Positions 7,420 through 15,747 are shown, numbered from the stretch's first letter. The stretch: DNA of 25,594 bases from an uncultured Eubacterium sp. (GCA_904502145.1 CAJGDH010000003.1:1-25594); one strand, 5' to 3'. Notes: a model not told the origin generated them from the sequence alone. Numbers and translations: made by a program.

Positions 7420-8115
7420 CTACGATCTGTCGTACATCGCCTCCGCTCTTCCGGAGTACTCATTAAAAAACACCGTCTCCGAGAGGGAACAGTAAGGATT
7501 GATCCAGAGGAAACCGATTCCGAGTGTCAGGAATCCCAGGATCTTCCAGCCGATAAAACTCACCCGCAGACAAAAGAACTCCCAGCGGTGCCCTTTCATC
7601 TTCTCCCTGGAGAGCTGCATAGCCTCCTCCACGGACATATTTTTGCGTTCTTCCAGTAAAAAAGGGGCCATGGCATAGCTATAGCCGATCATTATACCCG
7701 GAATGAGGAAAAGGATACTGCCCAGGATGGTCCTGACCAGCACCTTAAGGCGGAGCCGGACAGCGTTCCACCAGATGGTGGATGAGCCAAACAAAACACC
7801 GTCAGCCGGCTTCCGCTGGTCCAGCATGGACAGGTTGAAATCCAGATAGCCCAGACGAACAAAACTGCCTACATACAGCCAGATCAGTGCAAGGATAAAA
7901 GCTGCGGCAAACACCAGAAACCAACAGTGGGGCACACTTTCAAACAGTTCAAGAAGAAGCCAGGACATGGCCATCAGCTTGATCACACCGGAAACCGGAT
8001 TGGTGAACACTCCCAGGAGGGAAGCGCCCAGCCCTGTAACCGATGCCCTCATCCAATTGCCCTTCAGTGCCTCTCTGGCGATACTGCGGCATGTTGATGC
8101 ATGTAATCTTCTCAT
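7420..8115 (-). CDS. DUF975 family integral membrane protein
   Basis: A 231-residue polytopic membrane protein of the DUF975 family, whose function is unknown. The N-terminus (REALKGNW) is the typical family opening. It is followed by four to six hydrophobic segments, a cytoplasmic-looking basic stretch (WWNAVRLRLKVLVRTILG), and the conserved LSREKMKGHRWEFFCLRVSFIGW segment near the C-terminus, then a Pro-Tyr end (INPY). I choose the ATG at 8115 because homology-like sequence begins there. The frame extends to 8166, but that part overlaps the 59-aa gene. No strong ribosome binding site precedes 8115, so translation may depend on re-initiation after the small gene, which stops 13 bp upstream. 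A strong terminator follows, which closes a two-gene operon. Confidence 0.82.
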   Translation of the reverse strand: MRRLHASTCRSIAREALKGNWMRASVTGLGASLLGVFTNPVSGVIKLMAMSWLLLELFESVPHCWFLVFAAAFILALIWLYVGSFVRLGYLDFNLSMLDQRKPADGVLFGSSTIWWNAVRLRLKVLVRTILGSILFLIPGIMIGYSYAMAPFLLEERKNMSVEEAMQLSREKMKGHRWEFFCLRVSFIGWKILGFLTLGIGFLWINPYCSLSETVFFNEYSGRAEAMYDRS

Positions 8116-8128
8116 GGCAGGACCGAGA

Positions 8129-8308
8129 TCAGATCTCCCACATCTCCTCGATACGGAGAACCTCATTCAGTGTCATATTCATAAATGCCTCATTCTTCGG
8201 CGCATTGCTCAGGGCACCTGTCTCTTTGCGGTAGGCAATCTCCTCGCGGACTTCCTCGATACTGATCCCTTTTTCTTTAAGGATCTGTGCAGCTTCATAA
8301 CCTCTCAT
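8129..8308 (-). CDS. Small 59-aa protein, unknown function
   Basis: A short soluble protein that begins MRGYEAAQILKEKG, continues with ISIEEVREEIAYRKETGAL and ends with LNEVLRIEEMWEI. It is rich in Glu, probably two or three helices, with no membrane segment, Cys pair or known motif. The start at 8308 is chosen because AGGAGG lies 6 nt before it; an ATG at 8332 in the same frame has no such site. It is the first gene of the pair with DUF975, ending 13 bp before that start. A strong promoter with a 16-bp palindrome precedes it. An accessory or regulatory partner of the membrane protein is possible, but this rests only on position. Confidence 0.72.
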   Translation of the reverse strand: MRGYEAAQILKEKGISIEEVREEIAYRKETGALSNAPKNEAFMNMTLNEVLRIEEMWEI

Positions 8309-8357
8309 AAATATCCTCCTCTCAATCTGCAACTGATGGCAGAATCATAACTGTTAC

Positions 8358-8391
8358 CTGAATTATAATTCAGTGTAATGACCTCTGTAAA
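8358..8391 (-). promoter_or_regulatory. Promoter with overlapping 16-bp palindrome (operator candidate)
   Basis: On the minus strand, TTTACA (8386-8391), an 18-nt spacer and TATAAT (8362-8367) form the promoter of the 59-aa/DUF975 pair. The -10 lies in the middle of CTGAATTATAATTCAG (8358-8373), a perfect 16-bp palindrome. Its position suits a repressor that blocks RNA polymerase. The regulator is not in the window. Confidence 0.65.
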
Positions 8392-8402
8392 GGAAACTCT
8401 TC

Positions 8403-8930
8403 TTAAATATTATGGAATCTTTTGCTGTCTTTTTCTTTTTCTCCGGCACCAAATCCCAATTCATCATACTGGGCCTTCACTTCTTCCCAGGGGAGGACGT
8501 CCCTCTCCTCCTTCAGATAGGACAGGATATCCGCGATACCCTCCCCGGTGAAGGCACTGGTGTAAAAGATCTTCTCACAGCCGGCCAGGCGAAGCCATCT
8601 TGCGGCCTGTTCCGGGTCCGCTGCCCAGTGGTCGATCTTGGTGACCACCCCCACGACCTCCCTGTTGCAGACGGGGGTAAGGTTGGGGGCATAAAGGGAA
8701 TAAGGTTCCGTGGAATCCATCAGCAGCCCGATCACATCTGCCTCGGCGGTAAAGACTGCCAGGGCCGAGATCAGGTTTTTCGTCTGCAGGTATTCTCCGG
8801 GTGTGTCTATGATCGCATCAAAATGGTTCACGTATTGTGTTTTATGGTATGTGATCGTATCACCCTTCATCGCCTGGGTAAGAGTGGTCTTCCCAGATTC
8901 ACTGCGGCCGATAAACATTATCTTTCTCAT
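8403..8930 (-). CDS. EutP/PduV-like small P-loop GTPase
   Basis: A 175-residue Ras-like P-loop protein of the EutP/PduV family. G1 is GRSESGKTT (residues 8-16), G3-like DTPGEY is at 42-47, and G4 TKID is at 97-100; the C-terminus ends in a basic stretch. EutP and PduV usually belong to ethanolamine or propanediol microcompartment operons, and the family has been tied to nucleotide hydrolysis and shell or sensor roles. Here there is no eut, pdu or shell gene on either side, so a housekeeping or regulatory role in this lineage is more likely. The start at 8930 is chosen for its AGGTGAT site 4-5 nt upstream and the domain start. The frame extends to 8963, but that part is unlikely to be coding. 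It has its own promoter and is a single-gene unit. Confidence 0.85.
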   Translation of the reverse strand: MRKIMFIGRSESGKTTLTQAMKGDTITYHKTQYVNHFDAIIDTPGEYLQTKNLISALAVFTAEADVIGLLMDSTEPYSLYAPNLTPVCNREVVGVVTKIDHWAADPEQAARWLRLAGCEKIFYTSAFTGEGIADILSYLKEERDVLPWEEVKAQYDELGFGAGEKEKDSKRFHNI

Positions 8931-8980
8931 CTTATCACCTGTCCGGACATCGGTGGCTTCCACCGGTATTAACCGAAGAT

Positions 8981-9009
8981 ATTATAGCAAAGATGTTTTC
9001 CTGCCGCAA
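8981..9009 (-). promoter_or_regulatory. Promoter of the EutP-like gene
   Basis: On the minus strand, TTGCGG (9004-9009), a 17-nt spacer and TATAAT (8981-8986) with an extended TG form a strong promoter. The roughly 45-nt leader holds a 6-bp hairpin, CGGTGG-AAG-CCACCG, and a TGTCCGGACA palindrome (8940-8949) that touches the ribosome binding site. Confidence 0.7.
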
Positions 9010-9028
9010 TGAATTTTTTGTCATGGCA

Positions 9029-10966
9029 TCAGCTCAGCACAAGATTGCCGGTATAAAGCTGATAGTATCTTCCTTTCTTCGCCAGAAGTTCAGTGTGGCT
9101 TCCCCTCTCTATGATCCTTCCCTGTTCCAGTACCATGATACAGTCGCTGTTACGGATGGTGGACAGACGGTGGGCGATCACGAAGGTGGTCCGCCCCTCC
9201 ATCAGCTTGTCCATCCCCTCCTGGACGATCTTCTCCGTCCTGGTATCGATGGAGCTTGTGGCCTCATCCAGGATCAGGGCGGGAGGATCGGCGATGGCAG
9301 CCCGGGCGATGGCCAGCAGCTGTCTCTGCCCCTGGCTTAAGTTGGAACCGTCACCGGTGAGCACTGTATCGTACCCGTCGGGGAGACGGCGGATAAAATC
9401 ATCCGCATTGGCCAATTTCGCCGCTTCAATGACCTCCTCATCCGTGGCATCGAGTTTTCCGTAACGGATGTTGTCCCTGACGGTGGCGGTAAAGAGGTGG
9501 GTATCCTGAAGAACCATACCCAGGGACCTTCTCAGGTCCGGTTTTTTGATCTTGTTTATGTTTATCCCGTCATATCGGATCTTTCCGTCCTGAATATCAT
9601 AAAAACGGTTGATCAGGTTGGTAATGGTGGTCTTCCCTGCTCCGGTGGATCCCACAAAGGCAAGTTTCTGCCCTGAGTTGGCATACATCCGGATATCGTG
9701 GAGAACGATCTTCCTGGGATCATATCCGAAGTCGACACCCAGGAATTCGATGTTTCCTTCCTGCCTGACGTAGGTCGTGGTATCCGAATCTTTATGGTAA
9801 TGCTTCCATGCCCAGGTTCCGGTCCGCTCTTCACATTCCTGAAGATTACCTTCCTCATCGATCCTGGCATTGACCAGCATGACGTATCCGTCATCAAATT
9901 CCGGTTCTTCATCCAGAAGGTCAAAGATCCTCTGGGCACCGGCCAGGGCCATAACGATGGCATTGACCTGCATGCTCACCTGGTTGATGGGCATATTGAA
10001 ACTCTTGTTGAAGGTCAGGAAACTGGCAAGTTTCCCGAGGGTCAGGCCGGTCACCCCGGTGATGGCAAGGATGCCGCCGACAATGGCGACGATCACGTAG
10101 CTCACATTACCCAGCTGGGCATTTACCGGCATCATGATATTGGCAAATTTATTGGCATTGTTGGCGCTCTCAAAAAGCCTGTCATTCAGTTCATTGAAAG
10201 CGGCGATATTCTCCTCCTCGTGGCAGAATACCTTCACCACCTTCTGACCGGTGATCATTTCCTCGATAAATCCGTTTTCTTTTCCCAGGTCCTTCTGCTG
10301 CTGCATGAAATATCCCCCGGAGAAGCCGGCAAGCTTCCGGGAACAGAAAAGCATGACCAGGACCATGGCAAAGGTCACCAGAGTAAGAGGGATGCTCAGG
10401 ATCAGCATACAGACCACCACACTGACGATGGTGATCCCGCTGTTGATAAACTGAGGGATACTCTGGGAGACCATCTGGCGGAGAGTGTCGATATCATTTG
10501 TGTAGACAGACATGATATCCCCGTGGGCATGGGTGTCAAAGTACCGGATGGGGAGGCTCTCCATGTGGTTGAAGATATCCTTCCTCAGGCTCCTCATGGT
10601 CCCCTGAGTGACGATGATCATGATCTGCTGCTGGGCAAATGAAGCGACCACACCCAGGGCATAGAAGCATCCCACACGGAAAATGGCATGGTTGAGTCCG
10701 GTAAAATCATGGGAATGGTCCATGAGCATGGGGGTGATGTAGTTATCGATCAGGGTCCGCATGAACATGGTTCCCTGGACATTACACAAAACGCTGGTCA
10801 GGATACACAGGATGACAATACCGTAAAGAACGCCGTATTTTTTCATGACGTAGCCAAGAAGTCTGCGGATGAGCTTTCCGGGATTATCCAGTTTGGGTCT
10901 GGCTCCCATCATGTTTCTCCTGTTTCCTCCGGGTCCTCTCGGAACCGTATTCTTACTTTCAGCCAT
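9029..10966 (-). CDS. ABC exporter subunit with canonical ATPase motifs
   Basis: Half-transporter of a heterodimeric ABC exporter (type IV fold, multidrug or lipid export class; BmrCD and TM287/288 are relatives). An N-terminal membrane domain of six helices spans about residues 40-340, followed by a 45-residue linker insertion at about 355-405. The nucleotide domain has Walker A GSTGAGKT (439-446), signature LSQGQ (543-547), Walker B LILDE with catalytic E568, and H-loop H599. Its Walker site is complete, so together with the partner's LSGGQ-type signature (VSGGQ) it should form the active ATPase site. It starts 3 bp after the partner's stop, and the AGGAGG site lies within the partner's last codons, so the two are co-translated. 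Substrate unknown. Confidence 0.94.
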   Translation of the reverse strand: MAESKNTVPRGPGGNRRNMMGARPKLDNPGKLIRRLLGYVMKKYGVLYGIVILCILTSVLCNVQGTMFMRTLIDNYITPMLMDHSHDFTGLNHAIFRVGCFYALGVVASFAQQQIMIIVTQGTMRSLRKDIFNHMESLPIRYFDTHAHGDIMSVYTNDIDTLRQMVSQSIPQFINSGITIVSVVVCMLILSIPLTLVTFAMVLVMLFCSRKLAGFSGGYFMQQQKDLGKENGFIEEMITGQKVVKVFCHEEENIAAFNELNDRLFESANNANKFANIMMPVNAQLGNVSYVIVAIVGGILAITGVTGLTLGKLASFLTFNKSFNMPINQVSMQVNAIVMALAGAQRIFDLLDEEPEFDDGYVMLVNARIDEEGNLQECEERTGTWAWKHYHKDSDTTTYVRQEGNIEFLGVDFGYDPRKIVLHDIRMYANSGQKLAFVGSTGAGKTTITNLINRFYDIQDGKIRYDGININKIKKPDLRRSLGMVLQDTHLFTATVRDNIRYGKLDATDEEVIEAAKLANADDFIRRLPDGYDTVLTGDGSNLSQGQRQLLAIARAAIADPPALILDEATSSIDTRTEKIVQEGMDKLMEGRTTFVIAHRLSTIRNSDCIMVLEQGRIIERGSHTELLAKKGRYYQLYTGNLVLS

Positions 10967-10969
10967 CCG

Positions 10970-12748
10970 TCACACCTCCTTCCCTTCTTGTCCGGCCTGA
11001 TCAGTCGGACCGTTCTTTCCACCGGGTTCGTCTCCTCTGGTCTGGGATTCGTAAACATCCCTGTAGATCTCGTTGGATTCCATCAGTTCCTCATGGGTAC
11101 CGAACCCGTTGATCTCCCCGTTCTCCATCACCAGGATACGGTCGGAATCCTGGACACTGGAAACCCTCTGGGCAATGATCAGTTTTGTGGTGTCGGGGAT
11201 CTCCTCACGGAAAGCTTTCCGGATCCGGGCCTCCGTGGCGGTATCCACAGCGCTGGTGGAATCATCAAGGATCAGGATCTTCGGATGCTTGAGAAGGGCT
11301 CTGGCGATACACAGTCTCTGCCTCTGTCCTCCCGATACATTGCTTCCGCCCTGCTCGATATAGGTGTCATACCCGTCGGGCAGTTTATCGATAAATTCAT
11401 CGGCGCAGGCCAGCTTACAGGCACGGATACAATCCTCCCGGCTGGCATTTTTATCTCCCCAGCGCAGGTTCTCCAGGATCGTCCCGGAAAAGAGGACATT
11501 TTTCTGGAGGACTACAGAAACCGCGTTGCGGATCGTTTCGATATCGTACTCACGCACATCCCTGCCGCCCACCTTAAGACAGCCGCCGGAAACGTCATAG
11601 AGACGGCTGATCAGGTTGACCAGACTGGATTTTGAACTTCCGGTCCCTCCGATGATGCCTATGGTCTCGCCGGAATGTATGGTAAGGTTAATGTCATTAA
11701 GTACAGGTTTCTCGCTGTTCTCATTATAACGGAATGTGACATGGTCAAAGATGATCTCCCCGTTTTCCACCTCATAGACGGGATTTTCAGGGTTGACGAT
11801 GTCGGGTTCCTCATTAAGGACCTCCCCGATACGTCTGGCACTGGCCTGGCTCAGGGTGAGCATAACAAATACCATGGAAAGCATCATGAGGTTCATCAGG
11901 ATATTCATACAGTAGGTCAGGAGCATCATGAGCTCGCCGGTAGTGAGGATACTCTGTATGATCATCTTTGCCCCCATCCAGCTGATGAGCAGCATACAGC
12001 TGTAGATGGCCATCATCATCAGGGGAGCATTGAGGGCAACCACCCTCTCCGCCCGGCAGGAAAGTCTGTACAGACCGTCGCAGGCCTTCTGAAATCTTGT
12101 CTTTTCATAATCTTCCCTGACGTAGGCTTTCACCACCCGGATGGCGGATACATTTTCCTGGACGCTGGCATTGAGCTCGTCGTACTTCTGGAACATTTCC
12201 GTGAAATATTTCATGGCGTTTGCCACGATGAGACTGAGGAAGATCCCAAGGATGATCACGGCCACAAGGTAGATGCTGGCCAGTCTTACATTCACATAAA
12301 ATGACATGGCCATGGCGCAGATCAGACTCAGGGGAGCCCGGAAACACATGCGCAGGATCATCTGATAGGCATTCTGCAGGTTGGTCACGTCGGTTGTCAT
12401 ACGGGTGATCAGGCTGGCAGAACTGAAACGGTCAATGTTGGAAAAGGAAAATGTCTGTATCCTCTCAAACATGGCCTTACGCAGGTTTTTGGCAAATCCG
12501 GCGGAGGCTTTGGCTCCGAACACACCACCCATAACCCCACAGAACAGACCAAATCCCGCTGCAATGATCATAAAGATCCCGATGGCGACAATATGATGGA
12601 TGTCCCCTTTCTCCACACCGTCATCGATGATGGAGGCCATCAGCAGGGGAATGATCATTTCCATGACCACTTCCAGGATCATGAACATGGGGGTGAGAAA
12701 TGAGGCTCTTTTATACTCTCCCACCTGGGCTGCCAGTGTTTTTATCAT
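10970..12748 (-). CDS. ABC exporter subunit with degenerate ATPase site
   Basis: First subunit of the heterodimeric ABC exporter, 592 residues. Six membrane helices lie within about residues 15-300 and the nucleotide domain covers about 330-570. The C-terminal tail (571-592) is polar, Gly/Asp/Gln-rich. Signature VSGGQ (471-475) is normal, but its own Walker site is altered: Walker A is GGTGSSKS (367-374) with Ser372 in place of Gly, the catalytic Glu of Walker B is Asp496 (LILDDS), and the H-loop His is Gln527 (IIAQRVS). Such asymmetry is typical of TM287-like subunits, where one site binds ATP but turns over slowly. The start has GGAGAG upstream. No regulator gene is adjacent. The substrate cannot be predicted. 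Confidence 0.94.
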   Translation of the reverse strand: MIKTLAAQVGEYKRASFLTPMFMILEVVMEMIIPLLMASIIDDGVEKGDIHHIVAIGIFMIIAAGFGLFCGVMGGVFGAKASAGFAKNLRKAMFERIQTFSFSNIDRFSSASLITRMTTDVTNLQNAYQMILRMCFRAPLSLICAMAMSFYVNVRLASIYLVAVIILGIFLSLIVANAMKYFTEMFQKYDELNASVQENVSAIRVVKAYVREDYEKTRFQKACDGLYRLSCRAERVVALNAPLMMMAIYSCMLLISWMGAKMIIQSILTTGELMMLLTYCMNILMNLMMLSMVFVMLTLSQASARRIGEVLNEEPDIVNPENPVYEVENGEIIFDHVTFRYNENSEKPVLNDINLTIHSGETIGIIGGTGSSKSSLVNLISRLYDVSGGCLKVGGRDVREYDIETIRNAVSVVLQKNVLFSGTILENLRWGDKNASREDCIRACKLACADEFIDKLPDGYDTYIEQGGSNVSGGQRQRLCIARALLKHPKILILDDSTSAVDTATEARIRKAFREEIPDTTKLIIAQRVSSVQDSDRILVMENGEINGFGTHEELMESNEIYRDVYESQTRGDEPGGKNGPTDQAGQEGKEV

Positions 12749-12787
12749 GGTCTTCTCTCCTCTTTTTTTATAATGAAAGACACCACA

Positions 12788-12855
12788 AGGCAGATTCCCT
12801 TTCAGGATATCTGCCTGCAGTCGGTTAAAAATATGTCAGACCGGATCAGTCCGGT
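12788..12855 (-). other. Two hairpins between trpS and the ABC exporter genes
   Basis: After the trpS stop on the minus strand, ACCGGA-CTGA-TCCGGT (12840-12855) forms a 6-bp hairpin, with five T about 8 nt later; this is a weak terminator at best. Further on, 12788-12816 forms a near-continuous 12-bp stem: AGGCAGAT with ATCTGCCT, one bulged A, and TCCT with GGGA around a GAAA tetraloop. It ends about 40 nt before the exporter start and has no T-run. It may be a leader element or an RNA processing site. Confidence 0.5.
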
Positions 12856-12884
12856 TCATTTGTTGTCAGTTTTGTCCGGCAGCT

Positions 12885-13967
12885 TCAGCTATTCTTCTCC
12901 AGATATTCCCGGATCATGTCCTCATTATCGAAATAGTTGATCTTCATGGCTGCCTTAACCTCTTTAAGGGTCTGTGCAGCGGCCTGCTGTGCGGTTTCGC
13001 TGCCCTTTTTCAGGATTTCATAAACCGCGTGGAGGTCTTTCTCCCACATCTTTCTTCTCTCCCGGATGGGGGCCAGCTCTGCCTGGAGGACCTTGTTGAG
13101 GAATTTCTTCACCTTGACATCCCCGAGTCCTCCCCGTTTATAATGATCCTTCAGCTCATCAAGACAGGAGTATTCCGGCCAGAATTCTTCAAAATGTCCC
13201 TGATTGCTGAAGGCGTCGAGATAGGTGAACACGGTATTGCCTTCGATATGTCCCGGGTCTTCCACTTTAAGATGAAGGGGGTCGGTGAACATGGACATGA
13301 CCTTCTTCCTGACATCCTGTTCCGTATCCGACAGGTAGATGCAGTTCCCGAGGGATTTGCTCATCTTTGCCTTTCCGTCGATACCGGGAAGGCGGAGGCA
13401 GGCTTCGTTGTCGGGGAGGAGGATCTTGGGATCCACCAGGGTCTCACCGTACACGCTGTTGAATTTATGGACGATCTCCTTACATTGCTCCAGCATGGGC
13501 ATCTGGTCTTCCCCCACCGGAACGGTTGTGGCTTTGAATGCAGTGATATCCGCCGCCTGACTGATGGGATAGGTAAAGAATCCCACCGGGATGCTGGCTT
13601 CGAAATTGCGCATCTGGATTTCTGCCTTCACAGTGGGATTCCTCTGAAGGCGGGAAACGGTCACCAGATTGGAATAATAGAAAGTCAGCTCGGTCAGTTC
13701 CGGCACCATGGACTGGATGAAGAGTGTGGATTTAGCGGGATCCAGTCCCACGGACAGATAATCCAGGGCAACTTCCATGATATTCTGCCGCACTTTCTCC
13801 GGATTGTCCGCATTGTCCGTCAGAGCCTGGGCATCAGCGATCATAATGTAAATCTTGTCATATTCTCCTGAATTCTGTAATTCAACTCTCCTTTTTAGGG
13901 AGCCGACATAATGACCTACATGGAGTCTTCCGGTAGGTCTGTCCCCTGTCAGTATAATCTTTTCCAT
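12885..13967 (-). CDS. trpS: Tryptophanyl-tRNA synthetase
   Basis: Class I aminoacyl-tRNA synthetase that charges tRNA-Trp with tryptophan in the cytoplasm. The 360 residues carry the HIGH-type motif RLHVGHYVG (14-22) and KMSKS (201-205), and end in the alpha-helical anticodon-binding region. The opening TGDRPTGRLHVGHYVGSL resembles the second TrpRS type, associated in some bacteria with indolmycin resistance, more than the common SGIQPSG type; that assignment is from memory of the family and should be aligned. I start at ATG 13967, where the domain begins and GAGG lies 11 nt upstream. The frame runs on to 14054, but it would start within the -35 element. It has its own strong promoter, and no T-box leader was found. 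The gltA-like gene is divergent. Confidence 0.95.
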   Translation of the reverse strand: MEKIILTGDRPTGRLHVGHYVGSLKRRVELQNSGEYDKIYIMIADAQALTDNADNPEKVRQNIMEVALDYLSVGLDPAKSTLFIQSMVPELTELTFYYSNLVTVSRLQRNPTVKAEIQMRNFEASIPVGFFTYPISQAADITAFKATTVPVGEDQMPMLEQCKEIVHKFNSVYGETLVDPKILLPDNEACLRLPGIDGKAKMSKSLGNCIYLSDTEQDVRKKVMSMFTDPLHLKVEDPGHIEGNTVFTYLDAFSNQGHFEEFWPEYSCLDELKDHYKRGGLGDVKVKKFLNKVLQAELAPIRERRKMWEKDLHAVYEILKKGSETAQQAAAQTLKEVKAAMKINYFDNEDMIREYLEKNS

Positions 13968-14025
13968 CTTTATTCTTACCTCTTTGCTTTTTGACCGGTT
14001 ATCCGGCCTGTTTAAAACTAAACCC

Positions 14026-14054
14026 ATTCTATATGATGACCGCTTTTGTGTCAA
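14026..14054 (-). promoter_or_regulatory. Promoter of trpS
   Basis: On the minus strand, a perfect TTGACA (14049-14054), a 17-nt spacer and TAGAAT (14026-14031) form a near-consensus sigma-A promoter. The predicted leader is about 50 nt. Confidence 0.8.
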
Positions 14055-14343
14055 TTCTTAAAGAAGTTCGGCCATAATCAGGGAGTTCTGAATTATGAAG
14101 GATAAATTCCTTAAAAATGCATGAAATATGCTTATTCTTCTGCAGTCTGCCAAAGAAACCCTCGATAAACCATCAATATTTCCTGTTAATTTAGGCAAAT
14201 TTGCCGATACATTTGCTGTTCTAATAGTTTACCGAGAATAACCTATAATTAAATCTTGCATTTTTTGTCGATTTATTATATTATTTATTCAATACGCTCC
14301 GCCGGTGCGGTGCCTAAATCACTTAATGGAAGGGGGCAAACCC
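14055..14343 (+). promoter_or_regulatory. Control region of the citrate synthase gene
   Basis: This gene-free AT-rich stretch holds the citrate synthase promoter: TTGCAT (14256-14261), a 17-nt spacer and TATTAT (14279-14284). The ribosome binding site GAAGGGGG is near 14329-14336. About 50 bp upstream of the -35 lies the perfect palindrome GGCAAATTTGCC (14194-14205), a candidate regulator site. No RNA gene, riboswitch or small ORF that I can support was seen in the rest. Confidence 0.65.
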
Positions 14344-15720
14344 ATGAACAATAAAGTCGAAATGATGGAGATGAATGAGGAACTGAACAGCTGCTTCGAT
14401 TCTCTGGTAGAGAACTGCATGTCGACGGGTGAATTCGACCAGGCTTTATATGCGGCTTACGATGTAAAAAGCGGTCTGCGTGAATCCAACGGTAAAGGTG
14501 TCCTCACCGGTCTTACGGAAGTGTCTGACGTCGTTGCGGTAAGCAGCGAAAGCGGCAGACCTTACCCCATCGACGGTCAGCTTTATTATCAGGGCATCAA
14601 CGTACGGGATCTGATCCTGAACAACAAAAAGAAACGGTTCATGTTCGAGGAGACCACCTATCTTCTTCTCTTTGGTCATCTGCCCACGGAGGAAGAGCTC
14701 ACTTCTTTCTGCAAAATCCTTGCTTCCCTTCGGACGCTGACGGGTCAGTATGTGCGGGACGTGATCATGAAACAGCCTCCCGCCAACCTGATGAACGCCC
14801 TGCAGAAATGTATCGTTCTTCTTTATTCCTATGACAGCAATCCGGACGACACTTCCGTGGCCAATGTGCTTCGCCAGTCTCTCCAGATCATCGCCAAGAT
14901 GCCCATGATGGCTGTCTACTCCTACTATGCCTACAATCATTTCTACAATGATTCCACCTTCGTGGTAAGGCCGCCCAAAGAGGAATATTCCACCGCGGAA
15001 AACATCCTTTATATGCTGAGGGAAGACGGGAAATTCACTGAGCTGGAAGCCCTGGTACTGGATGTCGCCCTCGTTCTTCACGCGGACCACGGCGGCGGCA
15101 ACAACTCCACCTTCACCAACCATGTGGTCACCACCTCCGGGACCGACACTTACTCGGCGGTTGCGGCATCCATGTCCTCCCTGAAAGGACCGAGACACGG
15201 CGGGGCCAACCTGAAGGTAATGGAGATGTTCGATGACATCAAGGAACATTGTCCGGATTATACCGACCGAAGAGCCTTATCGGATTATCTTGCCAAGATC
15301 ATCGACAAGAAGGCTTTCGACAGGACCGGGCTGATCTACGGGATGGGCCACGCGGTTTACACCCTGTCGGATCCCCGGGAAGTTATCCTGAAAAGATTTG
15401 CGGAACGTCTCTCGGAGGACTCCGGAGATATGCAGGAGTTCCTTCTCTATAATCGTGTGGAGACCATAGCCAAGCATCTGATCTCCACGAAATGTCACCT
15501 GTTTAAACCGATCTGTGCCAATGTGGACTTCTACAGTGGTCTGGTCTACTCCATCCTGGGTATCCCCAGAGCACTGTTTACACCGATCTTTGCCATCTCC
15601 CGGATCGCGGGCTGGAGTGCCCACCGCCTGGAAGAGCTGATCAACAACGGAAAGATCATAAGACCGGCTTACCGCTATATCGGCCATCACCATCCCTACG
15701 TTCCTGTTGATGAACGTTAA
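14344..15720 (+). CDS. gltA: Citrate synthase
   Basis: Condenses acetyl-CoA and oxaloacetate to citrate. In fermentative Clostridia this usually feeds 2-oxoglutarate and glutamate synthesis rather than a full TCA cycle. The 458 residues include LHADHGGGN with the first catalytic His (H249), GPRHGGAN (H286), GMGHAVY with H336, and NVDFYSG with D395, so all three catalytic residues are in place. Length and the N-terminal extension fit the larger bacterial group common in Clostridia. I start at ATG 14344, which has a GAAGGGGG site about 7 nt upstream; an upstream in-frame start at 14305 has none. It is monocistronic, with its own promoter and a perfect 20-bp terminator hairpin. No aconitase or isocitrate dehydrogenase follows, which is unlike some relatives. 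Confidence 0.95.
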   Translation: MNNKVEMMEMNEELNSCFDSLVENCMSTGEFDQALYAAYDVKSGLRESNGKGVLTGLTEVSDVVAVSSESGRPYPIDGQLYYQGINVRDLILNNKKKRFMFEETTYLLLFGHLPTEEELTSFCKILASLRTLTGQYVRDVIMKQPPANLMNALQKCIVLLYSYDSNPDDTSVANVLRQSLQIIAKMPMMAVYSYYAYNHFYNDSTFVVRPPKEEYSTAENILYMLREDGKFTELEALVLDVALVLHADHGGGNNSTFTNHVVTTSGTDTYSAVAASMSSLKGPRHGGANLKVMEMFDDIKEHCPDYTDRRALSDYLAKIIDKKAFDRTGLIYGMGHAVYTLSDPREVILKRFAERLSEDSGDMQEFLLYNRVETIAKHLISTKCHLFKPICANVDFYSGLVYSILGIPRALFTPIFAISRIAGWSAHRLEELINNGKIIRPAYRYIGHHHPYVPVDER

Positions 15721-15747
15721 ATAACAAACATAAGTCTGACGAAAATA

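Noticed and set aside
9698..11635. Long open frames on the plus strand opposite the ABC exporter genes (over 300 codons each)
   Set aside because: They are mirror frames of strongly supported genes, their translations are rich in His, Asp and Gln without domains, and they have no ribosome binding sites.
13968..14304. T-box leader for trpS
   Set aside because: The conserved T-box sequence (AGGGTGGNACCGCG) is not found on the minus strand, and the predicted leader is only about 50 nt.
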